From: Gemmatimonadota bacterium
GTDB lineage: Bacteria > Gemmatimonadota > Gemmatimonadetes > Gemmatimonadales > Gemmatimonadaceae
DNA length: 5,486 nt
Reading direction: 5' to 3'
Assembly: GCA_016794735.1 (NCBI GenBank)
Contig: JAEUJK010000153.1
Coordinates: forward strand, 1 to 5,486
Made by a program: the position numbers and the translations under genes. The notes below the pieces were generated by a model. That model saw only the letters and a program-made list of their open reading frames with translations, did not search any database and was not told where the DNA came from. Positions 1 through 5,335 of the stretch are shown piece by piece (the first letter of the stretch is position 1; each line of letters opens with the position of its first letter).

Positions 1-12
1 GCGGTATTGCAC

Positions 13-41
13 TTGCTTCGTAAGTGGCTGTCCCTTAGCTT
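13..41 (+). promoter_or_regulatory. Weak candidate promoter for the infC operon
   Basis: TTGCTT at 13-18 and TAGCTT at 36-41 are separated by exactly 17 nt, the right geometry for a housekeeping sigma factor, but each box matches only 3 of 6 consensus positions. This is the most AT-rich stretch of the window and it lies upstream of all the leader hairpins, where a promoter for the operon would be expected. A start near base 48 would give a leader of about 200 nt. The promoter could equally lie before the window. Confidence 0.25.
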
Positions 42-50
42 CTTAGCCAC
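24..50 (+). repeat. Inverted repeat GTGGCT/AGCCAC over the promoter candidate
   Basis: GTGGCT (24-29) and AGCCAC (45-50) are perfect inverted repeats around a 15-nt spacer, and the candidate -10 box sits inside that spacer. Within it CTTAGC also occurs twice (34-39 and 42-47, an 8-nt period). It could be an operator if the promoter is real, or the first RNA hairpin of the leader if transcription starts further upstream. The sequence does not decide between them. Confidence 0.3.
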
Positions 51-63
51 AATTCGTTGAAGT

Positions 64-82
64 AGAGCGGAGACGCTGCTCT
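64..82 (+). promoter_or_regulatory. Leader hairpin 1 (infC 5' leader)
   Basis: Bases 64-70 pair with 76-82 (AGAGCGG with GCTGCTCT-type arm, one G-U pair), a 7-bp stem with a 5-nt loop. It is the first compact hairpin in the presumed transcribed leader of infC. It may be part of a ligand- or protein-binding fold, but no known family motif was recognised. Confidence 0.4.
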
Positions 83-133
83 CACCTGACGGCCCGCGCG
101 GCGGCGCTGTTTGAGTCCTCGATATGAACCTGA

Positions 134-155
134 CCGGTGCGTTGACGCGTACCGG
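134..155 (+). promoter_or_regulatory. Leader hairpin 2 (infC 5' leader)
   Basis: Bases 134-142 pair with 147-155 (CCGGTGCGT against GCGTACCGG-type arm, two G-U pairs), closing a TGAC tetraloop. The stem is 9 bp. It ends 11 nt before the terminator-like hairpin, so it is well placed to be a sensor or anti-antiterminator element. That role is inferred only from position. Confidence 0.45.
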
Positions 156-166
156 GCGGTTGTCAT

Positions 167-193
167 CGCGGGCTCCCTGGGAGTCCGCGTTTT
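167..193 (+). terminator. Intrinsic terminator / candidate attenuator before infC
   Basis: Bases 167-176 pair with 180-189 in a 10-bp, mostly G-C stem (one G-U at 172/184) with a 3-nt CTG loop. TTTT follows directly at 190-193 and a second TTTT lies at 196-199. This is the textbook form of a rho-independent terminator. It lies 58 nt before the probable infC start, and I see no promoter between it and infC, so it most likely acts as an attenuator inside the operon leader. The alternative is a plain terminator of an upstream gene outside the window, which would require an undetected promoter in 194-240. The 5' arm could pair instead with GAGTCC at 113-118, which repeats the GAGTCC of the 3' arm. 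Confidence 0.7.
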
Positions 194-201
194 CATTTTC
201 A

Positions 202-224
202 GGAGGCGCGCGGTTCGCGTCTCC
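202..224 (+). promoter_or_regulatory. Leader hairpin 3, burying an AGGAGG
   Basis: Bases 202-210 pair with 216-224 in a 9-bp stem with one G-U and a CGGTT loop. The 5' arm contains most of AGGAGG (201-206), the strongest Shine-Dalgarno-like string in the leader. It is too far from infC (about 44 nt) to serve its start directly. It may be a decoy or standby ribosome site, or simply a structural element next to the terminator. Confidence 0.4.
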
Positions 225-233
225 ACCCTTTCA

Positions 234-257
234 CCTGAGGATTGCCAGCTATTCAGG
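234..257 (+). promoter_or_regulatory. Hairpin enclosing the infC ribosome site and ATT start
   Basis: CCTGA (234-238) pairs perfectly with TCAGG (253-257), with a 14-nt loop. The fold ties up half of the GAGG Shine-Dalgarno (237-240) and the last base of the ATT codon at 251. A 5-bp stem is weak, so any effect on translation would be modest. A role in IF3 autocontrol is possible but inferred. Confidence 0.3.
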
Positions 258-766
258 ACACAACCAAGCGCATTCGCGTCAACCGCCAGATCCGCATCAG
301 TCCCGTTCGCGTGATCGGAGCTGACGGGAGCCAGCTCGGGATCATGGAAGTCGATCGCGCGTTGGCGTTGGCGGACGAGGCAGGGATGGATTTGGTGGAA
401 GTCGCGGCGGCCGCCCGGCCACCCGTGGTCCGGGTCATGGACTTCGGGAAGTACAAGTTCGAGATGGCCAAACAGGCCCGTGCCGCGAAAAAGAAGCAGC
501 ACGTGATCGAGTTGAAGGAGGTGAAGTTCCGCCCCGGCATCGACGATCACGACTTCGAGACCAAGACACGCCATGCGCGGCGGTTCCTCGGTGAAGGCAA
601 CAAGGTGAAGGTGACGTTGATGTTCCGGGGCCGGCAGATCGCCCATCCGGAACTCGGGCACGCGGTGGTACAACGGGTGGCGGCGGACTTGGCGGACGTC
701 GGGAAGATCGAGATGGCTGCCAAGATGGAAGGGAAGGCTTTGACCATGATTCTGGCCCCCAAGTAG
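251..766 (+). CDS. infC: Translation initiation factor IF-3, probable ATT start
   Basis: IF3 binds the 30S subunit in the cytoplasm, keeps subunits apart and checks the initiator tRNA and start codon. From ATT the product has 171 residues, normal for the family. The N-terminal domain shows RVNRQIR (about 9-15), DLVEV and the PPVVRVMDFGKYK block (57-69). A lysine-rich linker leads to the C-terminal domain from about residue 84, with LKEVKFRP, FRGR (125-128), MEGK and the terminal LAPK. An in-frame TGA at 236-238 leaves only TTG at 242 or ATT at 251 as starts. GAGG (237-240) lies 1 nt from TTG, which is too close, and 10 nt from ATT. Use of AUU in infC, and autorepression by IF3 through it, is well known from Escherichia coli. 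Choosing TTG would add three residues (M-P-A). rpmI follows after 18 nt. Confidence 0.93.
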   Translation: MQDTTKRIRVNRQIRISPVRVIGADGSQLGIMEVDRALALADEAGMDLVEVAAAARPPVVRVMDFGKYKFEMAKQARAAKKKQHVIELKEVKFRPGIDDHDFETKTRHARRFLGEGNKVKVTLMFRGRQIAHPELGHAVVQRVAADLADVGKIEMAAKMEGKALTMILAPK

Positions 767-784
767 GGGCCTGGGACGATCGAC

Positions 785-982
785 ATGCCGAAGATGAAGA
801 CCCACAAGGGGGCGAAGAAGCGGTTCTCCGTGACGGGGACCGGGAAGGTGCGCCGCCTGAAGGCCAACAAGAGTCACATCCTCACCAAGAAGGACGCCAA
901 GCGGAAGCGCCGCCTGCGTCGGCCCGCCACGTTAGGCACGAATGGCGAGGTGAAGGTCATCAAGCGTTTGATCCAGGCTTAA
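785..982 (+). CDS. rpmI: 50S ribosomal protein L35 (bL35)
   Basis: Encodes 65 residues, the usual size for bL35, a small basic protein buried in the large ribosomal subunit. The start MPKMKTHKGAKKRF is the family signature, followed by the basic run TKKDAKRKRRLRRP and a short hydrophobic C-terminus ending IKRLIQA. The ATG at 785 has only a weak GGGA Shine-Dalgarno (about 773-776), 18 nt after the infC stop, suggesting expression coupled to infC. The stop TAA (980-982) forms part of the strong ribosome site of rplT. Residue 50 uses the rare leucine codon TTA, inside a CGTTAGGC word. The infC-rpmI-rplT order is one of the most conserved bacterial operons. Confidence 0.97.
   Translation: MPKMKTHKGAKKRFSVTGTGKVRRLKANKSHILTKKDAKRKRRLRRPATLGTNGEVKVIKRLIQA
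930..937 (+). repeat. CGTTAGGC word, copy 1 (in rpmI)
   Basis: Exact octamer within rpmI, read as x-CG TTA GGC (Thr-Leu-Gly). It puts the rare leucine codon TTA into a high-GC gene. Three similar copies lie at 1415, 1901 and 3677 on the same strand. Confidence 0.5.
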
Positions 983-986
983 GGAG
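981..986 (+). promoter_or_regulatory. Shine-Dalgarno of rplT, overlapping the rpmI stop
   Basis: AAGGAG lies 8 nt before the rplT ATG at 995 and shares its first two A bases with the rpmI stop TAA. It is the clearest ribosome site in the window and fixes the rplT start. The overlap suggests that translation of L35 and L20 is coupled. Confidence 0.8.
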
Positions 987-994
987 CACGACCA

Positions 995-1354
995 ATGGCA
1001 CGCGTCAAGGGAAATCCCAAGCGCCTCGGGCGCAAGAACCGGTACATGAAGGCCGCGCGCGGCTACTTCGGCGCACGGAGCAAGTTGTGGGGCCCCGCCA
1101 AGGAGTCCGTCGAACGGGCGTGGCGGTACGCCTATCGGGATCGCCGCAACAAGAAGCGCGATTTCCGTCGGCTCTGGATCGTCCGCATCAATGCGGCGGC
1201 CCGCCTCAACGACATGAGCTACTCGGTGTTCATGAACGGCCTGCACAAGGCCGGCATCGAGGTCGATCGCAAGGTGCTCGCGGACCTCGCGGTGCACGAT
1301 GCGGCGGCGTTTGCCGCGCTCGCCGACAAGGCGCGCGCCGCCCTCGCGGCCTGA
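995..1354 (+). CDS. rplT: 50S ribosomal protein L20 (bL20)
   Basis: Encodes 119 residues, the normal length for bL20, which binds 23S rRNA early in 50S assembly. The basic N-terminal extension begins MARVKGNPK and runs through ARGYFGARSKLW. The conserved core reads YAYRDRRNKKRDFRRLWI followed by RINAAARLN, then the globular part with SYSVFMNGL and GIEVDRKVLADLA, and an Ala-rich tail. The extreme N-terminus (residues 6-20) differs from the common RGVTARARHKK-type sequence but keeps its basic character. In E. coli and Bacillus subtilis L20 represses its own operon by binding the mRNA. A structured leader with a terminator precedes infC here, so similar feedback is plausible but not shown. A terminator follows 24 nt downstream, ending this unit. 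Confidence 0.97.
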   Translation: MARVKGNPKRLGRKNRYMKAARGYFGARSKLWGPAKESVERAWRYAYRDRRNKKRDFRRLWIVRINAAARLNDMSYSVFMNGLHKAGIEVDRKVLADLAVHDAAAFAALADKARAALAA

Positions 1355-1377
1355 TCCCAGGCTCGCGCAGCACGACA

Positions 1378-1414
1378 GCGGCGGTGGCGCGATTCTCTCG
1401 CCCCCGCCGCTTTT
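1378..1414 (+). terminator. Intrinsic terminator after rplT
   Basis: GCGGCGGTGGCG (1378-1389) pairs with CGCCCCCGCCGC (1399-1410) in a 12-position stem with one T-C mismatch and a 9-nt loop. TTTT follows at 1411-1414. It ends the infC-rpmI-rplT unit 24 nt after the rplT stop. It also separates pheS from the ribosomal genes, so pheST needs either read-through or its own promoter in 1415-1509. Confidence 0.75.
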
Positions 1415-1422
1415 CGTTAGGG
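1415..1422 (+). repeat. CGTTAGGG word, copy 2 (after rplT terminator)
   Basis: One-base variant (final G) of the octamer, directly after the T-run of the rplT terminator and outside any gene, so codon use cannot explain it. Confidence 0.45.
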
Positions 1423-1465
1423 CCAGCTCGCTTGCACGCCACGCCCTCATGAAGTAGTCCTCGTC

Positions 1466-1495
1466 CTGCCGTCTGCCGTCTGCCGTCTGCCGTCT
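1466..1495 (+). repeat. Tandem repeat, four copies of CTGCCGT plus CT
   Basis: CTGCCGT is repeated exactly at 1466-1472, 1473-1479, 1480-1486 and 1487-1493, followed by a partial CT. The array ends 14 nt before the pheS start, in the presumed 5' untranslated region. It is a short microsatellite, not a CRISPR, because there are no spacers. Copy number could vary by replication slippage. Because the unit lies outside coding sequence, a change would alter leader length rather than reading frame. Confidence 0.9.
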
Positions 1496-1509
1496 CACTC
1501 TCCCTTCCC

Positions 1510-2520
1510 GTGACTCTCGCCGAACTCCTCTCCGCTTGCGACGAACTCCGTGCGACCGCACTCCAGGAGGTTGCGGGCGCCGGTTCGATCGATGCCTGGA
1601 CCGACCTGCGGACCGCGCTCGTGGGCCGGAAGGGCGGGCGGGTCACCCACCTCATGGCGGCGCTCCCCGGACTTCCCGCCGAGGAACGTCGGTCCGCCGG
1701 CGCGGCCATCAATGCGCTCAAGCAGGCGGTGGAAGCCGCGCTGGATGCGCGTGAGGCCGAGCTGCGCGCGGCCGCTGGTGGTGGCCCGGCGCTCGACCTC
1801 ACCATGCCCGGCCGCACCGCGTGGCGCGGCAGCCGGCATCCCGTGACCCTCGTCATCGACGAGATCACCGAGATCTTCCGCGAGTTGGGCTTCACCGTCG
1901 CGTTAGGCCCCGAGGCCGAGACGGAGTGGTACAACTTCGGCGCGCTCAACTTCCCGGCCGACCACCCGGCCATGGACATGCACGACACGTTGTACCTCGG
2001 CCCGGGCACCGTGCTGCGCACGCACACGTCGCCCGTCCAGGTGCGCACCATGCAGCGGTGGAACCCGCCGATTCGCGTGCTCGCCCCGGGCAACGTGTAT
2101 CGTCGCGACTTCTTCGACGCCACCCACGCGCCGGCGTTCGCGCAGATCGAGGGGCTGGCCATCGACGAGGGGATCTCGTTCGCCGACCTCAAGGCGACGC
2201 TCACGCACTTCGCGAAGCGGTTCTACGGCGCGACCACGCGCACGCGCTTCGGTCCGTCGTTCTTCCCGTTCACGGAGCCGTCGGCGCAGATGGACGTGGA
2301 GATCGACCTCGGGGACGGGCGCGGGTTGCGCTGGGTGGAGATCATGGGCACCGGGCTCGTGCACCCGGCGGTCATCGAGGCGGCCGGACTCGACAGCCAG
2401 CGATACAGCGGGTGGGCGTTCGGCATGGGCCCCGCCCGCATTGCGATGTCGCGGTATGGCATTCCCGACATCCGCCTCCTGTACGACTCGGACGTGCGCT
2501 TCCTCGAGCAGTTTGCCTGA
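1510..2520 (+). CDS. pheS: Phenylalanine--tRNA ligase alpha subunit
   Basis: Catalytic subunit of the cytoplasmic alpha2-beta2 synthetase that activates Phe with ATP and charges tRNA-Phe. It has 336 residues (E. coli 327). The N-terminal coiled coil (about 1-90) contacts tRNA; the class II core follows. Phe-pocket signatures are present: THTS (H172, S174), motif 2 with GNVYRRD (R198/R199), QIEG (Q212, E214), FPFTEPS (F252, F254), and motif 3 GWAFGMGPAR (A303, R310). One oddity is FAQIEG, where the common form is FHQ-x-EG, so the usual His is Ala211. The GTG at 1510 is chosen because the N-terminus aligns with known PheS and no ATG or TTG lies between it and the in-frame TGA at 1450-1452. No Shine-Dalgarno is visible; the upstream bases are C/T-rich. 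pheT follows after 48 nt. Confidence 0.96.
   Translation: MTLAELLSACDELRATALQEVAGAGSIDAWTDLRTALVGRKGGRVTHLMAALPGLPAEERRSAGAAINALKQAVEAALDAREAELRAAAGGGPALDLTMPGRTAWRGSRHPVTLVIDEITEIFRELGFTVALGPEAETEWYNFGALNFPADHPAMDMHDTLYLGPGTVLRTHTSPVQVRTMQRWNPPIRVLAPGNVYRRDFFDATHAPAFAQIEGLAIDEGISFADLKATLTHFAKRFYGATTRTRFGPSFFPFTEPSAQMDVEIDLGDGRGLRWVEIMGTGLVHPAVIEAAGLDSQRYSGWAFGMGPARIAMSRYGIPDIRLLYDSDVRFLEQFA
1901..1908 (+). repeat. CGTTAGGC word, copy 3 (in pheS)
   Basis: Exact octamer in pheS, same reading phase as copy 1 (Ala-Leu-Gly, Leu132 by TTA). It is the only TTA codon I found in pheS. Confidence 0.5.
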
Positions 2521-2568
2521 CGAGTTGCCCGTTCGCTTCCTCCTGTTGACGCTTTCGCTCCCGATCCT

Positions 2569-5025
2569 GTGCTCTATTCCCACGACTGGCTACGCACCCT
2601 GGTGCCGCACGACCGATCTGCGTCGGAGCTGGCGGCGCTGATCGGCCGGCACGTTGCCACGATCGACGACATCCGCGCGTTGCGCGCCGACCTCGCGCCG
2701 ATCGTGATCGCGCGGGTGATCGAGGCCGGACGCCATCCCAACTCCGACCACCTCTGGGTGACCAAGGTCGACGACGGCAGCGGCGCGCTGCTGGACGTCG
2801 TGTGCGGGGCCCCGAACGTCGTCGCCGGCACGCTGTACCCGTTTGCGCGCGTCGGCACGGTGATGCCAACCGGCAACAAGGGCGGGATCCTCATCGAACG
2901 TCGCAAGATCCGCGGTGAGTGGTCTAACGGCATGTTGTGCTCGGCGAAGGAACTCGGGCTCGGGGAAGACCACGACGGGATCATGCCGCTGGAGCTCGAC
3001 GTGCCGACCGGCACGCCGTTGTTGGCCGCGCTACCTATTGGCGACACCTGCCTCGAGGTCGACGTGTTGCCGAACCGGCCGGACCTCTTCTCGCACCTCG
3101 GGATGGCGCGCGAGGTCGCGGCCCTCACGCGGACGCGCATGCGTCCGCTCGCCGAGGCGGTCGCGAGCGAGGTGGGTGGGGCCAATGCCGCCCTGCCGAC
3201 GGTGGTGCGCGACCGCGATGCGGCCAGCGCCGCGGGGGTGCAGGTGCGCCTCGAGGATCGCGCGGGATGCCCGCGGTACATGGCGGCGATCATCCGCGGG
3301 GTCACGGTGGGACCGTCGCCGGAGTGGCTGGTCCAGCGACTGGCTGCCGTCGGGGCGCGTTCGATCAGCAATGTGGTCGACGTGACCAACTACATGCTGC
3401 AGGGCGCGGGCCAGCCGATGCACGCCTTCGACCTGGCCCGCCTCGCCCAGGCGACCCTCGTCATCCGGTCGGCGAAGGACGGGGAGCGCCTCCTCACGTT
3501 GGATGGGGGCGAGCGCACGCTGGGCGCCGGGATGACGGTCATCGCCGACGCGGAGCGGGCCGTGGCCATTGCCGGGGTGATCGGCGGTCGCAACTCCGAG
3601 GTCACCGAGGGCACCACCGACGTGGTCCTGGAGGTTGCAGCGTTCGATGCCCGCACGACGCGACGCACGCGGCGTGCGTTAGGCATCCAGACGGACGCGG
3701 CGCATCGGTTCGAGCGTGGCGTCGATGCGGCAGGGACGGCGGCGGCCCTCGCGGCCGCGGCCCAACTCCTCGTGGCCGTCGCTGGCGGGCGCGTCGAGGG
3801 GATCGTCGACGTGGGTGAAGTGCCCGCGCCGCCAGCCAGCGTCCCACTCGGGATGCCCCGTCTCTCCCGCCTCCTGGGCGACGCGGTGAGCGCCGAGGAA
3901 GTCGCCGAGCTGCTGCGCGGCATTGGCTTCTCGGCCACACGCGATGGCGATCGGCTGGTCGTCGAACCGCCCACCTGGCGACGCGACATCCTGCGTGATG
4001 CCGACCTCGTCGAGGAAGTGGCCCGCCTCCGCGGGTACGATCGCCTGCCCGACACGCTCAATGCGAGCCGGCCGGGCGCCGTGCCGGAGCACCCGTATGC
4101 CGCGGTCACGCGACGGCTGCAGACGGCGTTGGTGGCCGCGGGCCTCCAGGAAGTGCGGCCCATGCCGTTCGTGCGGGGGGACGATGCCACGCATGTGCGC
4201 GTTGCCAACCCCCTGGCCGAGGACGAGCCGCACCTGCGCCAGTTCGTGGCCGAGTCGCTTGCGCGTCGGGCGGAGTACAACCTCACGCGGATGGAAGGCA
4301 ATGTCCGGCTCTTCGAGGTCGGGTCGGTCTTCCGGAAGTCCAACGATCGCCTGCCGGTGGAGTCGATGCACGCGGGGGTCCTGCTCATGGGCCTGCGCCG
4401 TCCGCCGCACTTCACGGAGCCCGAACCGCCCGCATTCGATGCCTGGGACGCCCGGGCCCTCGCGGAGCGGATCGTCCCGCTGGCGCATGCGGGGACCATG
4501 CAGGCCGTGCCTGGCGAGGGTGGCGCCGATCTCTGGCGCATCCAGGTGAATGGTGCCGAGGTCGCACGCGTCTTCCGCGTGGAGATCGATCGTCCCGTGT
4601 GGGCGCACGAAGCGTTCGGCATCGAACTCTGGGTCGGGGTCATGGAGTCGGCAGATGTCGCGCCGCCAGCAACACATGCGGCGACCTCGACCGAATCCAT
4701 CGCACAGGTCGCGTACCCCAAGTACCGGCCGTTACCCACGCAGCCGGCTGCCGAGTTCGACCTGGCCCTGCTCCTGCCGCCCGGTATGGCTGCCCAGCGG
4801 GTCGAGGAGGTGATTCGGGGAGCGGCTGGTGCGCTGCTCGAGTCGATTCGCGTGTTCGACGAGTACCGCGGCACCGGGCTGCCCGATGGCCATCGGTCGG
4901 TTGCATGGCGATTGACCTTCCGCGACTCCACCCGCACACTTCGCGACAAGGAAGTCGAGGGGCGTCGCGCAAAGATCGTCCAAACGCTGGAGAAGGAACT
5001 TGGAATCCGTCCGAGAGGAAGCTGA
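2569..5025 (+). CDS. pheT: Phenylalanine--tRNA ligase beta subunit
   Basis: Structural and editing subunit of PheRS, 818 residues (E. coli 795), complete. Domains in order: N-terminal segment with SHDWLRTLV; EMAP-II-like tRNA-binding domain (about 45-141, with HPNSDHLWV, VCGAPN and NGMLCSAKELGL); B3/B4 editing domain (about 210-400) with GQPMHAFDL (H285) and E355, the probable counterparts of Thermus editing residues His261 and Glu334; B5 domain (about 425-495) with WRRDI and DLVEEVARLRGYD; the catalytic-like domain (about 500-700); and the ferredoxin-fold anticodon-binding domain (about 719-815) with VFDEYRGTGLPDG. In that last domain the usual RRD-x-A is EFDLA. The GTG start gives the expected MLYSHDWL opening but has no Shine-Dalgarno, so coupling to pheS is likely. 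The 3' end overlaps the next gene by 26 nt. Confidence 0.96.
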   Translation: MLYSHDWLRTLVPHDRSASELAALIGRHVATIDDIRALRADLAPIVIARVIEAGRHPNSDHLWVTKVDDGSGALLDVVCGAPNVVAGTLYPFARVGTVMPTGNKGGILIERRKIRGEWSNGMLCSAKELGLGEDHDGIMPLELDVPTGTPLLAALPIGDTCLEVDVLPNRPDLFSHLGMAREVAALTRTRMRPLAEAVASEVGGANAALPTVVRDRDAASAAGVQVRLEDRAGCPRYMAAIIRGVTVGPSPEWLVQRLAAVGARSISNVVDVTNYMLQGAGQPMHAFDLARLAQATLVIRSAKDGERLLTLDGGERTLGAGMTVIADAERAVAIAGVIGGRNSEVTEGTTDVVLEVAAFDARTTRRTRRALGIQTDAAHRFERGVDAAGTAAALAAAAQLLVAVAGGRVEGIVDVGEVPAPPASVPLGMPRLSRLLGDAVSAEEVAELLRGIGFSATRDGDRLVVEPPTWRRDILRDADLVEEVARLRGYDRLPDTLNASRPGAVPEHPYAAVTRRLQTALVAAGLQEVRPMPFVRGDDATHVRVANPLAEDEPHLRQFVAESLARRAEYNLTRMEGNVRLFEVGSVFRKSNDRLPVESMHAGVLLMGLRRPPHFTEPEPPAFDAWDARALAERIVPLAHAGTMQAVPGEGGADLWRIQVNGAEVARVFRVEIDRPVWAHEAFGIELWVGVMESADVAPPATHAATSTESIAQVAYPKYRPLPTQPAAEFDLALLLPPGMAAQRVEEVIRGAAGALLESIRVFDEYRGTGLPDGHRSVAWRLTFRDSTRTLRDKEVEGRRAKIVQTLEKELGIRPRGS
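3677..3684 (+). repeat. CGTTAGGC word, copy 4 (in pheT)
   Basis: Exact octamer in pheT, again read Ala-Leu-Gly with TTA. pheT has one other TTA that I found (4732-4734, in CCGTTACC), not in this word. Confidence 0.5.
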
Positions 5026-5335
5026 GTCCCGCGGGGCGTCGCCGGCGCTGCGCCAGCTGGAGCAGCTGGTGCGCGCGCTTGGCGACGAGCTGGCCGGCTT
5101 CCGGCGTCGCGCCCAGGCAGCGGAATCGCGCGTCCGGGCCCTGGAGAGTGCGGCGGCGGTTGGCAGCGACCTCGCGTCGCTCGAGCGGCTGCGCACCCTC
5201 GAGGCCGAGAACGCCGAGTTGAAGGCGCGGCTGGCGTTTGCCGCGACGCGCAGCCGGCAGCTGGCCGCGCGCGTGAAGTTCGTCCGCCAGCAGGCGGCGC
5301 GTCCCACCGGACCGGCGCAGGGCGGGTCCCAGTGA
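5000..5335 (+). CDS. Small coiled-coil protein, possibly division-related
   Basis: I do not recognise a named family. The 111 residues are mostly one predicted helix: from about residue 17 to 95 leucines recur at heptad-like spacing among Glu, Arg and Ala (LRQLEQLVRAL, LERLRTLEAENAELKARL). A basic, Pro/Gly-rich tail follows (about 96-111). There is no signal peptide or membrane segment. The TTG at 5000 has GGAG (4989-4992) 7 nt before it and overlaps pheT by 26 nt. A GTG at 5069 is an alternative start that would remove the overlap and 23 residues. The stop overlaps the zapA start by 4 nt, so the two are probably translated together. Size, coiled coil and neighbour suggest a ZapB-like partner in Z-ring organisation, which is inference from context only. 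Confidence 0.75.
   Translation: MESVREEAESRGASPALRQLEQLVRALGDELAGFRRRAQAAESRVRALESAAAVGSDLASLERLRTLEAENAELKARLAFAATRSRQLAARVKFVRQQAARPTGPAQGGSQ

Larger units (their letters stand above)
1415..1509 (+). other. rplT-pheS spacer: no Phe leader peptide or T-box seen
   Basis: In E. coli this gap holds the pheM leader peptide and attenuator. Here I find no run of Phe codons, no T-box-like conserved string and no second terminator. The only promoter-like pair is TTGCAC (1432-1437), 17 nt, then TAGTCC (1455-1460), which is weak. The 3' part is the CTGCCGT tandem repeat and a C/T-rich stretch running into the pheS GTG. Confidence 0.4.

Noticed and set aside
1..60. Frame ending in TGA at 58-60 as the 3' end of an upstream gene such as thrS
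   Set aside because: The 19 residues do not resemble the ThrS C-terminus, and the stretch is AT-rich with an inverted repeat, so non-coding is more likely.
111..324. Two overlapping + strand frames (TTG 111, ATG 124) in the infC leader
   Set aside because: Neither has a ribosome site; both run through three hairpins and deep into infC, and neither looks like a short leader peptide.
35..877. 280-codon - strand open frame over the leader, infC and rpmI
   Set aside because: It runs antisense through two certain genes and the hairpin leader, and its His/Leu/Arg-rich product matches nothing I know.
1449..1457. ATG-AAG-TAG mini open frame before pheS as a leader peptide
   Set aside because: It has two codons, no Phe codons, no ribosome site and no linked attenuator.
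1466..1495. CRISPR array
   Set aside because: The 7-mer copies are directly adjacent with no spacers.
1230..2204. 324-codon - strand open frame over rplT, the spacer and pheS
   Set aside because: It crosses a terminator and the 7-mer repeat, and is a shadow of rplT and pheS codon bias.
2546..2551. TTGACG as a -35 box for pheT
   Set aside because: No -10 element exists at 16-18 nt; the position would fall on the GTG start codon. The match is probably chance.
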